Assembly (NCBI GenBank): GCA_017861365.1
Contig: JAGFXR010000007.1
Coordinates: forward strand, 1 to 64,000
DNA length: 64,000 nt
Source of the DNA: Oscillospiraceae bacterium
Lineage (GTDB): Bacteria > Bacillota > Clostridia > Oscillospirales > Oscillospiraceae
Direction: 5' to 3'
The translations under genes were made by a program, and so were the position numbers. This document shows, piece by piece, positions 42,268 to 52,530 of this stretch (the first letter of the stretch is position 1; the number at the start of each line of letters is the position of its first letter). Under the pieces are notes generated by a model. That model made no database searches and was not told where the DNA came from. It saw nothing but the letters and a program-made list of their open reading frames with translations.

Positions 42268-43604
42268 TGCTGGAGACTATTAAAAACTCTTGGAAGATTC
42301 CGGAGCTGCGCAACAAGATCCTCTTTACGATCTTTGCGCTCCTGATTTTTCGGCTGGGTTCCGCGATTCCTGTCCCTTTTATCGACAACGACGGCCTGAG
42401 TGAACGTCTCTCCAGCGCCAGCGCAACCATTTTCGGCCTGCTGAACGTGATGAGCGGAGATGCCTTTGCCCACGCGACCGTATTCGCGCTCTCCATTCAG
42501 CCGTATATCAACGCCTCCATTATCATTCAGCTTCTGGCAGTCGCAATTCCTGCGCTGGAGCGGATGCAAAAGGAGGAGGGTGAAGAAGGCAAGAAGAAGA
42601 TTGCCTCCATTACCCGTTATGTGACGGTTGCCATTGGTTTTCTTCAGGGTTATGGCTACTATGCTCTTATCAAGAGCTATGGCCTGCTGGAGACCATCGA
42701 CGGAGCCAGCACACTGGAAAATGTCTGGATGGCCATCGTGATTATCGTGGCGTTCACCGCCGGCTCGTCCTTCCTGATGTGGTTGGGTGAGCAGATTACC
42801 GAGTTTGGTATCGGAAACGGAATTTCCATCATCCTGTTTGCCAGTATTATTTCACGTGGGCCCCATCTGGTTGCCACCATGTACTACGGCGCACAGAAAT
42901 ATCTGGGGATTATCTCCAGTTCGTCTTACGTCTCCATTCCGGTATGGGCGATTCCCATTCTGGTGCTGTGCATGTTGCTCATCGTTATGCTGGTTGTGTT
43001 CATCAACGGTTCTGAGCGGCGCATCCCCGTCCAGTACGCAAAGCGCGTGGTGGGACGCAAAATGTACGGAGGACAGTCCACCCATCTGCCCATGAAGGTG
43101 AATATGAGCGGCGTGTTGCCTATCATCTTCGCGCAGTCCATCGCCTCCATTCCCGCCACCATCGGCGCATTCGTGCCGTCGGCCTCCGTGGATGGAACCG
43201 GCTGGAACAAATTCCTAACTGTGTTTGATTCCACCGGACTGTTCTACTCCATCGTCTATTTCCTGCTGATTATCGGCTTTAGCTACTTTTACGGATCCAT
43301 TCAGTTTAATCCCGTGGAGGTATCGAATAACCTTAAGAAGAACGGCGGCTTTGTGCCCGGCTTCCGTCCCGGCAGACCCACCGCCGATTTCCTCAAAAAG
43401 GTGTTAAACAAGGTCACGATGTTTGGCGCAATCTATCTGGGCGTTTTAGCGATCGCTCCCATCATTGTCACCAATCTCTTCGGCATCTCACGGCTGGCAA
43501 TCGGCGGTACCTCCGTGATCATCGTGGTCGGCGTTGCGCTGGAAACGGTGAAGAATATGGAGGCCCAGATGATGATGCGTCATTACAAGGGCTTCCTGGA
43601 GTAA
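42267..43604 (+). CDS. secY: SecY protein translocase channel
   Basis: Pore-forming subunit of SecYEG. 445 residues with ten predicted transmembrane helices: 'IPVPFIDN', 'ASIIIQLLAVAIPALERMQK', 'GEQITEFGIGNGISIILFA', cytosolic loops with 'RRIPVQYAKR' and 'IQFNPVEVSNNLKKNGGFVP', C-terminal 'METVKNMEAQ'-like 'ETVKNMEAQMMMRHYKGFL'. Translationally coupled to rplO. Confidence 0.98.
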   Translation: MLETIKNSWKIPELRNKILFTIFALLIFRLGSAIPVPFIDNDGLSERLSSASATIFGLLNVMSGDAFAHATVFALSIQPYINASIIIQLLAVAIPALERMQKEEGEEGKKKIASITRYVTVAIGFLQGYGYYALIKSYGLLETIDGASTLENVWMAIVIIVAFTAGSSFLMWLGEQITEFGIGNGISIILFASIISRGPHLVATMYYGAQKYLGIISSSSYVSIPVWAIPILVLCMLLIVMLVVFINGSERRIPVQYAKRVVGRKMYGGQSTHLPMKVNMSGVLPIIFAQSIASIPATIGAFVPSASVDGTGWNKFLTVFDSTGLFYSIVYFLLIIGFSYFYGSIQFNPVEVSNNLKKNGGFVPGFRPGRPTADFLKKVLNKVTMFGAIYLGVLAIAPIIVTNLFGISRLAIGGTSVIIVVGVALETVKNMEAQMMMRHYKGFLE

Positions 43605-43616
43605 GGAGCGCTGAAG

Positions 43617-44252
43617 ATGAAACTGATTCTCCTAGGAGCTCCGGGCGCCGGAAAAGGCACCCAGGCCGAGATTGTCAGCAGGAAACTGAATATCCCGACC
43701 ATTTCGACGGGCAACATCCTGCGGGCTGCCGTGAAAAACGGCACACCCGTGGGGCTGAAGGCCAAAGAGTATATGGATTCCGGGCGGCTGGTTCCTGACG
43801 AGGTGATCATCGGCATTGTCGCGGAGCGGCTGAAGGAGGCCGACTGCGCCAGCGGCTACATTCTTGACGGCGTACCCCGTACCATTCCCCAGGCGGAGGC
43901 GCTGGAGCAGGCGGGAGTTCATTTTGATGCGGTGCTCTCGATTGAGATTTCCGATGCGGAAATTGAAACCCGCATGACGGGCAGACGCACCTGCAAAAAT
44001 TGCTCCGCCACGTTCCATGTGGTGTCCAACCCGCCCAAACGGGAGGGGATCTGTGACAGCTGCGGCGGTGAGCTGGTGCTTCGCGATGACGACAAGCTGG
44101 AAACCGTGAAGAACCGTCTGAAGGTTTACCACGCTGAAACCGAACCGCTGAAGGACTTTTATCAATCGCGTGGGGTGCTCAAGACAGTTGAAAATCAGGC
44201 TACCATTGAGGAAACCTCCAAAATGGTATTTGCCGCGCTGGAGATATCGTAA
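43617..44252 (+). CDS. adk: Adenylate kinase, zinc-LID type
   Basis: Interconverts AMP + ATP and 2 ADP. 211 residues: P-loop '[13 protein letters not shown]', '[11 protein letters not shown]', '[16 protein letters not shown]', LID domain with four cysteines ('CKNC' and 'CDSC') for zinc as in Gram-positives. Shares one base with the map start. Confidence 0.98.
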   Translation: MKLILLGAPGAGKGTQAEIVSRKLNIPTISTGNILRAAVKNGTPVGLKAKEYMDSGRLVPDEVIIGIVAERLKEADCASGYILDGVPRTIPQAEALEQAGVHFDAVLSIEISDAEIETRMTGRRTCKNCSATFHVVSNPPKREGICDSCGGELVLRDDDKLETVKNRLKVYHAETEPLKDFYQSRGVLKTVENQATIEETSKMVFAALEIS

Positions 44253-45013
44253 TGCAATTGATTTCTCTTAAATCACCCCGTGAAATTGAGCTGATGCGCC
44301 GGGCCGGGCGGCTTACCGCCGCTGCCCGCAAGCTAGCCGGCGAGATGGTGGCACCCGGGGTTACCACCCGCGAAATTGATCATGCGGTGCGTGATTTTAT
44401 TCGGAGCCACGGAGCTGAGCCGTCGTTTCTCAACTATAACGGCTTTGCCGGGTCCGCATGCATCTCCATCAACGATGAAGTGATCCACGGTATTCCAGGC
44501 AAGCGTGCGCTGAAAGCGGGCGACATTGTCAGTATTGACGTGGGAGCCTATCTGGATGGATATCACGGCGACTGCGCCGCAACCTTTCCCTGCGGCGAGG
44601 TGAGCAGCGAGGCGGCGCACCTCATCCGGGTCACCGAGCAGTGCTTTTGGGAAGGGATCCGTTTTGCGCGCGTCGGTCAGCGGGTATCCGATATCTCCTC
44701 CGCAGTACAGAAGTATGTGGAGGCCAACGGGTGCTCCGTGGTGCGTGACTATGTGGGGCACGGAGTGGGTTCCCAGCTGCACGAGGCTCCTGAGGTTCCG
44801 AACTATGGCTCACCGGGGCGGGGCGCCCGCCTTCAGGCGGGTATGACCATCGCGGTGGAGCCCATGGTGAATCTGGGCGGCTACCAGATTCATGTTCTGT
44901 CCGATGGCTGGACAGTCAAAACCAACGACGGCAGCTTATCCGCCCACTATGAGAACACCCTTCTGATCACGGATGGCGAGCCGGAAGTTCTCACTGTCCC
45001 GGGAGAGCTCTGA
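44252..45013 (+). CDS. map: Methionine aminopeptidase type I
   Basis: Removes initiator Met co-translationally. 253 residues: 'GFAGSACISINDEVIHGIPG', metal-ligand Asp pair in 'SIDVGAYLDGYHGDCA', His in 'VGHGVGSQLHEAPEVPNYG', Glu in 'AVEPMVNLGGY' and a last Glu in 'HYENTLLITD'. Starts on the last base of adk. Confidence 0.98.
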   Translation: MQLISLKSPREIELMRRAGRLTAAARKLAGEMVAPGVTTREIDHAVRDFIRSHGAEPSFLNYNGFAGSACISINDEVIHGIPGKRALKAGDIVSIDVGAYLDGYHGDCAATFPCGEVSSEAAHLIRVTEQCFWEGIRFARVGQRVSDISSAVQKYVEANGCSVVRDYVGHGVGSQLHEAPEVPNYGSPGRGARLQAGMTIAVEPMVNLGGYQIHVLSDGWTVKTNDGSLSAHYENTLLITDGEPEVLTVPGEL

Positions 45014-45014
45014 G

Positions 45015-45296
45015 ATGGACTTGACCAGGGGACATATTGTATATTCCAGCGCCGGACACGACAAGGGACTGCTGTTTTATGTCCTGGATACGGATGGAGC
45101 GTTCCTGCTTCTGGCGGATGGGAAGCACAGAAAAACCGCGCGACCCAAGCGCAAAAAAGCAATGCATGTAGTGCATGCAGGTACGTTTCAGCATCCGGTC
45201 ACCGCGCGGGTTTGCGCGGGAGAGCCGGTGGCTGACAGTGAAATACGGAAAGCATTGGCGGCTTTCCGAGGCGAGTTAGAGTCAAGGAGGGTTTGA
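45015..45296 (+). CDS. KOW-domain RNA-binding protein (L14e-like)
   Basis: 93 residues; the N-terminal KOW motif '[20 protein letters not shown]' is followed by '[20 protein letters not shown]', a pattern shared with the small L14e-like proteins found between map and infA in Clostridia. The function is unproven, probably ribosome-associated. ATG 45015 is one base past the map stop. Confidence 0.85.
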   Translation: MDLTRGHIVYSSAGHDKGLLFYVLDTDGAFLLLADGKHRKTARPKRKKAMHVVHAGTFQHPVTARVCAGEPVADSEIRKALAAFRGELESRRV

Positions 45297-45300
45297 CGCT

Positions 45301-45519
45301 TTGGCAAAGGACGATATGATTGAATTAGAGGGCGTCGTAACGGAAGCCCTGCCCAACACCACCTTTCATGTGGACATCGGAAATGGGCATATCATTCTGG
45401 CCCACATTTCGGGCAAGCTCCGGATGAACTTTATTCGTATTCTGCCCGGCGATAAGGTGACAGTCCAGATGTCTCCCTATGACTTGACCCGTGGCCGAAT
45501 TACCTGGAGAAGCAAATAA
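45301..45519 (+). CDS. infA: Translation initiation factor IF-1
   Basis: Binds the 30S A site during initiation. 72 residues, OB fold: '[20 protein letters not shown]', '[20 protein letters not shown]', '[12 protein letters not shown]'. The start is TTG at 45301, ten bases after GGAGG; no ATG fits the family N-terminus (MAKDD). Confidence 0.98.
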   Translation: MAKDDMIELEGVVTEALPNTTFHVDIGNGHIILAHISGKLRMNFIRILPGDKVTVQMSPYDLTRGRITWRSK

Positions 45520-45570
45520 GTATTTTTATGAGTGTGTAGGCCCTGATAGGCTAACAGGAGGTAAACAAAT

Positions 45571-45684
45571 ATGAAAGTCAGACCGTCTGTCAAGCCCATG
45601 TGCGAGAAATGCAAAATCATCAAGCGCAAGGGCAAAGTCATGGTCATCTGCGAAAATCCCAAACACAAGCAAAGACAAGGTTAA
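45571..45684 (+). CDS. rpmJ: Ribosomal protein L36
   Basis: Smallest large-subunit protein, 37 residues: '[20 protein letters not shown]', zinc ligands C-x2-C-x12-C-x4-H (CEKC ... CENPKH), so the zinc-dependent C+ form. AGGAGG site. Confidence 0.97.
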   Translation: MKVRPSVKPMCEKCKIIKRKGKVMVICENPKHKQRQG

Positions 45685-45702
45685 AGGAGGCGCAAGAGTA
45701 AT

Positions 45703-46071
45703 ATGGCACGTATTTCCGGCATCGACCTGCCGAAGGATAAGCGAATCGAGATCGGCCTCACCTATATCTTCGGTATCGGGCGCACCAGCGCCAATAAAAT
45801 TCTCAAGGAAACCGGCATTAGCCCCGACACCCGGGTGAAGGATCTCACTGACGAGGACGAGGCAAGGCTCCGCGAGGTAATTGCCCGCGACTACACCGTG
45901 GAGGGTGACCTCCGCCGCGACAACGCCCTGGCCATCAAGCGTCTCATTGAGATCGGCTGCTACCGTGGCACCCGTCACCGCAGGAGCCTGCCCTGCCGCG
46001 GTCAGCGCACCAAAACCAATGCGCGCACCCGTAAGGGACCCAAGCGCACAGTCGCCAATAAGAAGAAGTAA
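45703..46071 (+). CDS. rpsM: Ribosomal protein S13
   Basis: Small-subunit protein uS13, contacts the 50S bridge B1. 122 residues: '[20 protein letters not shown]', '[11 protein letters not shown]', C-terminal '[19 protein letters not shown]'. AAAGGAGG site. Confidence 0.98.
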   Translation: MARISGIDLPKDKRIEIGLTYIFGIGRTSANKILKETGISPDTRVKDLTDEDEARLREVIARDYTVEGDLRRDNALAIKRLIEIGCYRGTRHRRSLPCRGQRTKTNARTRKGPKRTVANKKK

Positions 46072-46085
46072 GGAGGCAGTTTGAT

Positions 46086-46478
46086 ATGGCAGCTCCCAAA
46101 AAAGCGGTCAGAAAGCGCCGCGAACGCAAAAACATTGAGAAGGGCCAGGTGCATATCCGCTCCTCCTTCAATAACACCATGGTTACCGTGACTGATACTC
46201 ACGGAAACGCTCTGTCCTGGGCTTCCGCTGGTGAAATGGGCTTTCGCGGTTCCCGCAAGTCCACTCCCTTTGCCGCCCAGACTGCCGCGGAAACCGCCGC
46301 GAAGGCAGCCATGGAGCATGGACTCAAGAGCGTTGAGGTCTATGTGAAGGGACCCGGCTCCGGCCGTGAGGCCGCAATCCGCGCTCTGCAGGCCGTGGGT
46401 CTTGAAGTTTCTCTCATTAAGGACGTGACTCCAATCCCCCACAACGGATGCCGTCCGCCCAAGAGAAGAAGAGTCTAA
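46086..46478 (+). CDS. rpsK: Ribosomal protein S11
   Basis: Small-subunit protein uS11, platform. 130 residues: '[20 protein letters not shown]', '[18 protein letters not shown]', '[15 protein letters not shown]', '[16 protein letters not shown]'. Confidence 0.98.
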   Translation: MAAPKKAVRKRRERKNIEKGQVHIRSSFNNTMVTVTDTHGNALSWASAGEMGFRGSRKSTPFAAQTAAETAAKAAMEHGLKSVEVYVKGPGSGREAAIRALQAVGLEVSLIKDVTPIPHNGCRPPKRRRV

Positions 46479-46496
46479 TAAGGAGGAAGCGAAAAC

Positions 46497-47096
46497 ATGG
46501 CGAAAAATATGCAGCCCGTCAGCAAGAGATGCAAGACCCTGGACATCTCTCCCGCTGTGCTGGGCTATGGTCCCAAAAAGGTGACCAACCGCAACCCCAA
46601 GCAGACCCGCCGCAAGAAGTCCGAGTACGGCCTGCAGCTGGCTGAAAAGCAGAAGGCGAAGTTTATCTACGGCGTGCTGGAAAAGCAGTTCCGCGGATAT
46701 TATGAGAAAGCCACGAAAAAGCAGGGCGTTACAGGTGAAATCCTGTTGCAGGAGCTGGAGCGCCGCCTGGATAACGTGGTGTTCCGCATGGGCTTTGGCA
46801 ATACCCGCCGCGAGGCCCGTCAGCTGGTCAACCACGGACACTTCACCATCAACGGCAGCCGTGTGGATATTCCCTCCTATCAGGTTCGCGTGGATGAAGT
46901 GATTGCAATCGCGGAGAAATCCCGCGCTTCGGTCAAATTCAAGACGCTCTTGGAAGAGAACGGAACCAAGCCCTGCCCCCAGTGGATTGAGAAAGCAAAA
47001 AATGCCTTCGAAGGCAAGATCATCGGTCTGCCCGCCCGCGAGGACATTGATTACGAGATTGCCGAGCATCTCATCGTTGAGTTGTATTCCAAGTAA
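46497..47096 (+). CDS. rpsD: Ribosomal protein S4
   Basis: Small-subunit protein uS4, primary 16S binder. 199 residues: no N-terminal zinc knuckle (one Cys in 'SKRCKTLDI'), S4 RNA-binding domain 'RLDNVVFRMGFGNTRREARQ' and 'LVNHGHFTINGSRVDIPSY'. Followed by a 79-base spacer with a small hairpin before rpoA. Confidence 0.98.
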   Translation: MAKNMQPVSKRCKTLDISPAVLGYGPKKVTNRNPKQTRRKKSEYGLQLAEKQKAKFIYGVLEKQFRGYYEKATKKQGVTGEILLQELERRLDNVVFRMGFGNTRREARQLVNHGHFTINGSRVDIPSYQVRVDEVIAIAEKSRASVKFKTLLEENGTKPCPQWIEKAKNAFEGKIIGLPAREDIDYEIAEHLIVELYSK

Positions 47097-47133
47097 TACA
47101 GAACCCTCGAACCCAGTTGAATTTAATGAATGA

Positions 47134-47148
47134 GCGGGCTTTGCCCGC
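47134..47148 (+). promoter_or_regulatory. Small hairpin in the rpsD-rpoA spacer
   Basis: GCGGGC-TTT-GCCCGC, perfect 6-bp stem, no T tract; ends 11 bases before the rpoA ribosome site. It might be a processing or S4 feedback element. Confidence 0.3.
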
Positions 47149-47175
47149 AACTGCATAAAGGAGGGTCATACGATA

Positions 47176-48126
47176 ATGGTAGAAATCGAAAAACCCCGCA
47201 TCGATTGTACCGACAATCCCGGCGATGAGTCCTATGGGAAGTACGTCATCGAGCCGCTTGAACGCGGGTACGGCACCACGTTGGGAAACTCTCTGCGCCG
47301 GGTTCTGCTCTCTTCTCTTCCCGGAACAGCGGTGACCAATATCAAAATCGTCGGCGTGCAGCACGAGTTTTCCACGATTCCCGGTGTGAAGGAAGATGTC
47401 ACTGAAATCGTCCTCAATGTCAAGGGAATTGTTGCAAAGCTTCATACCGGTGCCCCGAAGACGGTGTATATCGAGGCTGTGGGCCCCTGCACCGTGACCG
47501 CGGGCAACATCAAGGCAGACGGCGAGGTAGAGATTCTCAATCCTGATCTCCCCATTGCCACGCTGGGCGCTGACGCTACCCTCAATATGGAGCTCACCCT
47601 GTCTCATGGCCGCGGTTATGTCCCTGCTGACCGCAACAAGCCTCAGCAGTCTATCATCGGAGTGATTCCGGTGGATTCCGTCTATGCTCCCGTGCGTAAG
47701 GTCAATTATACCGTGGAGGATACCCGCGTAGGCGACCTCACCGACTATGATAAGCTGACGCTGGAGGTATGGACCAACGGAACGATCTCCGCCCGTGACG
47801 CGGTTTCCCTTGGTGCCCGGATTCTGGTGGATCATTTTGTCCTCTTTACGGATCTTTCCGAGGCTATGGGCAACAAGTCCACCGTTGTGGAAAAGGCGGA
47901 AGCGCAGCGTGATAAGGTACTGGAGCTGACCATTGAGGAGCTTGACCTCTCGGTACGTTCCTTTAACTGCCTCAAGCGGGCTAACATCAACACCGTCGAG
48001 GATCTGATTTCCAAGACAGAGGATGAGATGATGAAGGTGCGCAATCTGGGACGCAAGTCCCTGGAAGAGGTTATCAACAAGCTGGCAATGATGGGTTTAT
48101 CCCTGGCCAGTGACGAAAACAATTAA
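47176..48126 (+). CDS. rpoA: RNA polymerase alpha subunit
   Basis: Assembly platform of core RNA polymerase. 316 residues: alphaNTD ('[20 protein letters not shown]' equivalent at '[20 protein letters not shown]'), '[18 protein letters not shown]', then alphaCTD with '[20 protein letters not shown]' and '[15 protein letters not shown]'. AAAGGAGG site 8 bases before ATG. Confidence 0.98.
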   Translation: MVEIEKPRIDCTDNPGDESYGKYVIEPLERGYGTTLGNSLRRVLLSSLPGTAVTNIKIVGVQHEFSTIPGVKEDVTEIVLNVKGIVAKLHTGAPKTVYIEAVGPCTVTAGNIKADGEVEILNPDLPIATLGADATLNMELTLSHGRGYVPADRNKPQQSIIGVIPVDSVYAPVRKVNYTVEDTRVGDLTDYDKLTLEVWTNGTISARDAVSLGARILVDHFVLFTDLSEAMGNKSTVVEKAEAQRDKVLELTIEELDLSVRSFNCLKRANINTVEDLISKTEDEMMKVRNLGRKSLEEVINKLAMMGLSLASDENN

Positions 48127-48154
48127 GATTCCCTGTTAAAGGAGTTGAACGAAT

Positions 48155-48496
48155 ATGTCCGGAAATCGCAAGCTAGGCAGAGCCACTGATCAGCGCATGG
48201 CGATGCTGCGCGCTATGGTGACCTATCTCCTGGAAAACGGCCAGATCAAAACAACTGCGGCACGTGCCAAGGAAGTAGCTCCCATTGCTGAGAAAATGAT
48301 CACTCTGGCCAAGAAGAATGACCTGGCTACCTACCGTCAGGCGTTGTCCTTCATTACGAAGGAGGACGTGGCGCATAAGCTTTTCACAGAGCTTGGTCCC
48401 AAGTATCAGGAACGCCAGGGCGGCTATACCCGCGTTGTCCGCATTGGACCACGCCGCGGCGACTCTGCTGAGATGGCTGTCATCCAGCTGGTCTGA
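48155..48496 (+). CDS. rplQ: Ribosomal protein L17
   Basis: Large-subunit protein bL17, last gene of the cluster. 113 residues: '[20 protein letters not shown]', '[18 protein letters not shown]', '[19 protein letters not shown]'. Ends 20 bases before a strong terminator. Confidence 0.98.
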   Translation: MSGNRKLGRATDQRMAMLRAMVTYLLENGQIKTTAARAKEVAPIAEKMITLAKKNDLATYRQALSFITKEDVAHKLFTELGPKYQERQGGYTRVVRIGPRRGDSAEMAVIQLV

Positions 48497-48516
48497 TTTT
48501 ATTCTGATTCAAAAAA

Positions 48517-48549
48517 GCGTGTGCCGCTGCTGCGGCACACGCTTTTTTT
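48517..48549 (+). terminator. Terminator of the ribosomal cluster
   Basis: Perfect 11-bp stem GCGTGTGCCGC/GCGGCACACGC with a 4-base loop, followed by seven T. A run of six A precedes it, so it could also serve the minus-strand yycI gene. Confidence 0.95.
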
Positions 48550-48575
48550 ATTGGATTGAAAAGATGGCGGCTGGA

Positions 48576-49403
48576 TTACGATACGCTTTTCTCCTGACTT
48601 AACTCGCCGGTAATGGTATTTAAATTGTAGTTGCCGGTGTCGGTGGTGATCAGCCATACCGGGGTAAGCGTGATCCTGTCGCTCTGGATGGAGGAAAGCT
48701 GAAAAGAAGGGGTAATGTCCGTGACGGTGTTGCAGACGTAGCCGCTTTCGATCATGCCCGACAGAAATCGAATTAGGAGGGTTGCAGCGCTAAGCGAGGT
48801 TTCCTCGGTGCTGTCGGCTGAAACCGGAGCAGAGGTCAGCAGCAGCCCGGAAGCGGACTGGAGCACGCTGTCGGAGTAGGTGAACACACATTCCGAGGAA
48901 ATGAGGGGCGCTTTATTCCAAAGCTGGCTTACCGTGACGCTGCCGTTTACAGGCACATCGGCACTAACCTCAGTTTGGTAGCCAAGGCTGGTTAAAAAAT
49001 TGCACAGCTCAGTTACCCCATTAAAGCTGGACGGCAGCGCGGAGAACTGACATGCGAAGCTGCCGCCCGCGCTGATCTGGGCCGAGCCTCTGGAGCCGGT
49101 GTAACGGTACAGGCCGCCGCCGAGATTTTCAGCGGTGGTGCCCTCGCCCAAAAGCGCCGTGGCAAAGGCCAGCTCATCCTGAGTGCTGCGGGTCACAGTG
49201 TAAACGGAAAGGGCTTGAGTGTCCTCAGGCAGCCTGGCTGTGAGGGAAATGCCGTTGTTTTGAAGCACAGAAACGGCGTCGTCCCTGATGTCCTCGGCAT
49301 ATTGAGAGGTATTTTCCTCCCGTAGGTAAACGAGAACCAGCAGGCAGAGATTAAGCGCCAGCAGAATAAGAATGATGATGGTTTTGAGCTTGAACCACTC
49401 CAA
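48576..49403 (-). CDS. YycI-like two-component regulatory protein
   Basis: 275 residues: an N-terminal transmembrane anchor ('IIILILLALNLCLLVLVYL', about 9-27) and an extracellular domain. Position (last gene after walR-walK-yycH) and topology match YycI, which restrains WalK in B. subtilis; sequence similarity to Bacillus YycI is only faint, as usual in Clostridia. The mature part is Ser/Thr-rich, with duplicated YycI/YycH-like beta regions. Starts 30 bases after yycH. Confidence 0.75.
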   Translation of the reverse strand: MEWFKLKTIIILILLALNLCLLVLVYLREENTSQYAEDIRDDAVSVLQNNGISLTARLPEDTQALSVYTVTRSTQDELAFATALLGEGTTAENLGGGLYRYTGSRGSAQISAGGSFACQFSALPSSFNGVTELCNFLTSLGYQTEVSADVPVNGSVTVSQLWNKAPLISSECVFTYSDSVLQSASGLLLTSAPVSADSTEETSLSAATLLIRFLSGMIESGYVCNTVTDITPSFQLSSIQSDRITLTPVWLITTDTGNYNLNTITGELSQEKSVS

Positions 49404-49433
49404 AGCAGTTGCCTCCCTCTTGAAGGTAGAGCG

Positions 49434-50729
49434 CTAATAACCGGCAACCCAGCCGGCCGTGAAGGTTTTCTCGCTTTCCTGGTAACAGAGAGTAAGAGGA
49501 TACTGATCCAGAGACAGTGCGCCCATGGCGGCCATGGCCTGAAGCTCAGGAAGCACGGGAGTATTTTCATCCAGAGCGGTGAAGGTGCGGGCGTAGAGCG
49601 TAAAGGTCGAGATGGAGCCGTCTGTAACCGTAAACTGAGCCGCGTAGGGAGCGGAGGTGCACTGGACGTAAGCGCCATTCAGACTGTATTCAAAAGTCAG
49701 GATCGTGGAAGTATCCGAGGTAGTGATGCTGCTGAGATAAACCTGCGCGCCGCCGCTCCACACCAGCAGGGAGTGGTCTAAAATGGACTGCACGGAGGTT
49801 AATGTGTCCCAAAGTGTTCCGCAGGGGCCAAACCGGCCCGATGGGCTGTCGGCCACATAGACAATTTGACCGTCGGTAGAAAACCGCAGAGCATCGGAAT
49901 CTTCCCGCACCACCACCACGGAATCGACAGTGTATTTGTAGTAATTGGAAAAAGAAAGGCGCGTCAGCAGCGCGGAAATGGTTTCTTCCTCAATGGGATT
50001 GGAAGAAGAATAGACCGAGACAGTGGGCGCGGTCAGGCCAATAAGGGTATAGGGAGCCAGCTTGGAGTATAAATCGCTCTGAAAGGCAAAGGCGGCTCCG
50101 TTGGACTGATAGTCCGAGAGGGCAGATTGCAGCTGGTTGGAAGACACACCTGAAACAGCCGCCTCGTAAAAAAGGCCGTCACCGGTATTGCGATAGAGAA
50201 GCTCCACCGACTGAGAGGTACTGTCCAGCGCCAGCACCAGCTGAGAGGCGGTGTGGACATCATCAGAGGAAGCGGAATATCCGCCGCTTAGCCATGCGGT
50301 CAGAAGGGAAAGAGACACAGGTGCGGGAAATTCAAGATAAATTCCAGTGCTGTTCAGGGCATTGCGGAAGTCCGTTTCGGAAACCGCCGACGCGGTACCC
50401 AGAGAGGTCGCGGCCTCACTGAACAGAGAGGCTACGACGGTGTAGTGGCTGGTCACGTTCGCCTGATCATATTGGAGGCCGAACTGGGCGCCGCTGTTAT
50501 TCATTACAATGCGTATGGGGTAGAGACTCTCTGGCTGAGCGGAGGTCTGAACGGCGTCGGTGACACTGGAGGAGCTTAGACCAAATATGGAGGAAAGCCA
50601 ATTGTCCGTCTCATCAGAGGAAAAAGAGGTATAGAGGTGGCTGCGCAGCAGCAGATAAACGGCGGAGAGCACCAGAAAGAGAATCAGCAAATTTTTGCCC
50701 CATTCCACCAGGCGCCTATACTTCGTCAT
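49434..50729 (-). CDS. YycH-like two-component regulatory protein
   Basis: 431 residues with an N-terminal membrane anchor ('LLILFLVLSAVYLLLR', about 14-29) and a large extracellular portion ending in 'SEKTFTAGWVAGY'. The start overlaps the end of walK by 14 bases. Matches YycH by place, topology and general pattern ('TVDSVVVVREDSDALRFSTD'). YycH and YycI together modulate WalK activity in Bacillus; the same role is inferred here. Confidence 0.8.
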   Translation of the reverse strand: MTKYRRLVEWGKNLLILFLVLSAVYLLLRSHLYTSFSSDETDNWLSSIFGLSSSSVTDAVQTSAQPESLYPIRIVMNNSGAQFGLQYDQANVTSHYTVVASLFSEAATSLGTASAVSETDFRNALNSTGIYLEFPAPVSLSLLTAWLSGGYSASSDDVHTASQLVLALDSTSQSVELLYRNTGDGLFYEAAVSGVSSNQLQSALSDYQSNGAAFAFQSDLYSKLAPYTLIGLTAPTVSVYSSSNPIEEETISALLTRLSFSNYYKYTVDSVVVVREDSDALRFSTDGQIVYVADSPSGRFGPCGTLWDTLTSVQSILDHSLLVWSGGAQVYLSSITTSDTSTILTFEYSLNGAYVQCTSAPYAAQFTVTDGSISTFTLYARTFTALDENTPVLPELQAMAAMGALSLDQYPLTLCYQESEKTFTAGWVAGY

Positions 50730-52476
50730 ACGCGGGCCCCTCCACGGTTAATTCCATGAGAATGGTCAGGCCGGGTCCGGTGTGCCCCACAACGCCGATG
50801 CGGCCATGGTGGCGGTCAATGATCTCCTTTGCGATGGAAAGACCAAGGCCGGTGCCGCCGGATTCCCTGGAGCGTGCCTTGTCCACCCGGTAAAACCGTT
50901 CAAAGATATGATCCCGATCCTCAAGAGGAACGCCGATGCCGTTGTCGGCCACCTCCATCCAGACCCAGCTGCCCCGGGTTCCGGCGCGGATGGAGATGCT
51001 GCCGCCGTTAGGCGTGTATTTAATGGAGTTGGAGAGGATGTTCATAATCACCTGCAAAATCCGCTCCCGGTCCGCCGTAATCTCAGGCAGGGAATCGTCA
51101 AGCTGCAGCGTAAGCGTGTGTTCATGATGCTGGGCGTCCAACAGAACGGCGTTGTAAGCGTCCCGCAGGGCTTCGGCAATGGAAAAGCTGGTCAGATTCA
51201 GGGGACTGCGCCCAGAGTCAAAGCGGGAGAGAGTCAGCAGATCCTGCACAATATGGGTCATGCGGTCACTTTCGTTCAAGATGACATTCAAAAAACTCTT
51301 TCGGGTTTCCGAAGGAAGCTCGCAGTCGTTTTCCTCCAGTGTTTCTGCGTAGCTGCGGATATTGGTGAGGGGGGTGCGCAGCTCATGGGACACGTTGGCC
51401 ACAAATTCCTTGTGCATTTCCTCATTTTTTCTCTGCTCAGTTACATCGTGGATCACAACCAGAACACCGCCCTGGCTCTCCCCGGAGAAGGGAGCCAGCA
51501 GAAGCTCCAGGCTGCGTCCCATGATCTCCTCTTCCACACCCAGATATCCAGGCTGCTTTAAATTCAAAATCTCATACAGGGGTGCGATATCGCCAAACAG
51601 CTCACCGTAATCATTCGCTTCCTCAATGGTGCGGTGAAGCATGGTCTGGGCGGCGGGATTAAAGTGAATGACGGAACCCTCCCGGGAAAAGGCGATGACG
51701 CCGTCCGTCATATGCAGAAACAGGGTGTTGAGCTTATTGCGCTCATACTGGGCCTCGTCAATGGTTTCCTCCAGGCGGCGGGCCATGTGGTTGAAGGTGG
51801 TAGTGAGGATGCCGATCTCATCCTTGGCAGCCAGCTCAATGCGTCGGGAAAAATCTCCCGCCGCAACTCGCTTGACCCCGTCGGTCAGCTGCTCAATGGG
51901 GGTAATCATGGTTTTTGCCAGCAGGAAGGAGAGGAGCACCGAAATGGCCAGACCAAACACCAGCGACTGTATGATAATGGTAAACAGTTCGCCGTTCAAG
52001 TTGTTGACTGATTCCCGGTTATCATAAATATAGATGATGTATTTGATATTGCCACACTCCACAGGAACCGCAAAATCCATATAGGATGCCGCGATATCGC
52101 TGACAACGCCCTCGCTGCCCAGCAGAGCCGAGGTAATATTCGGCGTGATAGTCAGGCTGGCGGTTTTGTTTTCACTGGAGGTAGCCAGTACCTTAGCAGT
52201 GCGGCCGTCTAAAATGTAGTAGTTACGGGAGCGTCCGTTGACCCCCATAGGCCCCTTGTAGGCATCCATGATGTCAGTCATCTGATCCACCGAATCGGTT
52301 TTCTCCAGATCGCTGTAAAAGTTGGTATCCTCCACAACACTGAAAAGCTGATCCCTGAAATCGCCGATAAAATAATGAACCACGGAATTAATCAGGAACG
52401 CACCCACCACGGTCATGAGAGAGATAATCAGGAGTACCATAATGAGCACCAGCTTCAGATGAAGGCTGCGAAACAT
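50716..52476 (-). CDS. walK: Sensor histidine kinase WalK (VicK/YycG)
   Basis: Membrane kinase that adjusts wall synthesis through WalR. 586 residues: TM1 ~5-27, extracellular region ~28-175, TM2 ~178-200, HAMP ~200-252 ('AGDFSRRIELAAKDEIGILT'), PAS ~255-350, HisKA with phospho-acceptor 'FVANVSHELRTPLTN', HATPase_c with 'NILSNSIKYTPNGG', 'VADNGIGVP' and 'GGTGLGLSIAKEI'. ATG 52476 has AAGGAG seven bases upstream; the TTG six codons earlier has no site. Overlaps yycH. Confidence 0.93.
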   Translation of the reverse strand: MFRSLHLKLVLIMVLLIISLMTVVGAFLINSVVHYFIGDFRDQLFSVVEDTNFYSDLEKTDSVDQMTDIMDAYKGPMGVNGRSRNYYILDGRTAKVLATSSENKTASLTITPNITSALLGSEGVVSDIAASYMDFAVPVECGNIKYIIYIYDNRESVNNLNGELFTIIIQSLVFGLAISVLLSFLLAKTMITPIEQLTDGVKRVAAGDFSRRIELAAKDEIGILTTTFNHMARRLEETIDEAQYERNKLNTLFLHMTDGVIAFSREGSVIHFNPAAQTMLHRTIEEANDYGELFGDIAPLYEILNLKQPGYLGVEEEIMGRSLELLLAPFSGESQGGVLVVIHDVTEQRKNEEMHKEFVANVSHELRTPLTNIRSYAETLEENDCELPSETRKSFLNVILNESDRMTHIVQDLLTLSRFDSGRSPLNLTSFSIAEALRDAYNAVLLDAQHHEHTLTLQLDDSLPEITADRERILQVIMNILSNSIKYTPNGGSISIRAGTRGSWVWMEVADNGIGVPLEDRDHIFERFYRVDKARSRESGGTGLGLSIAKEIIDRHHGRIGVVGHTGPGLTILMELTVEGPAYDEV

Positions 52477-52530
52477 ACGGATACTCCTTTCCAATGCTTG
52501 TTATGCCGGCGAACCGGCGCAGGAGAGCCA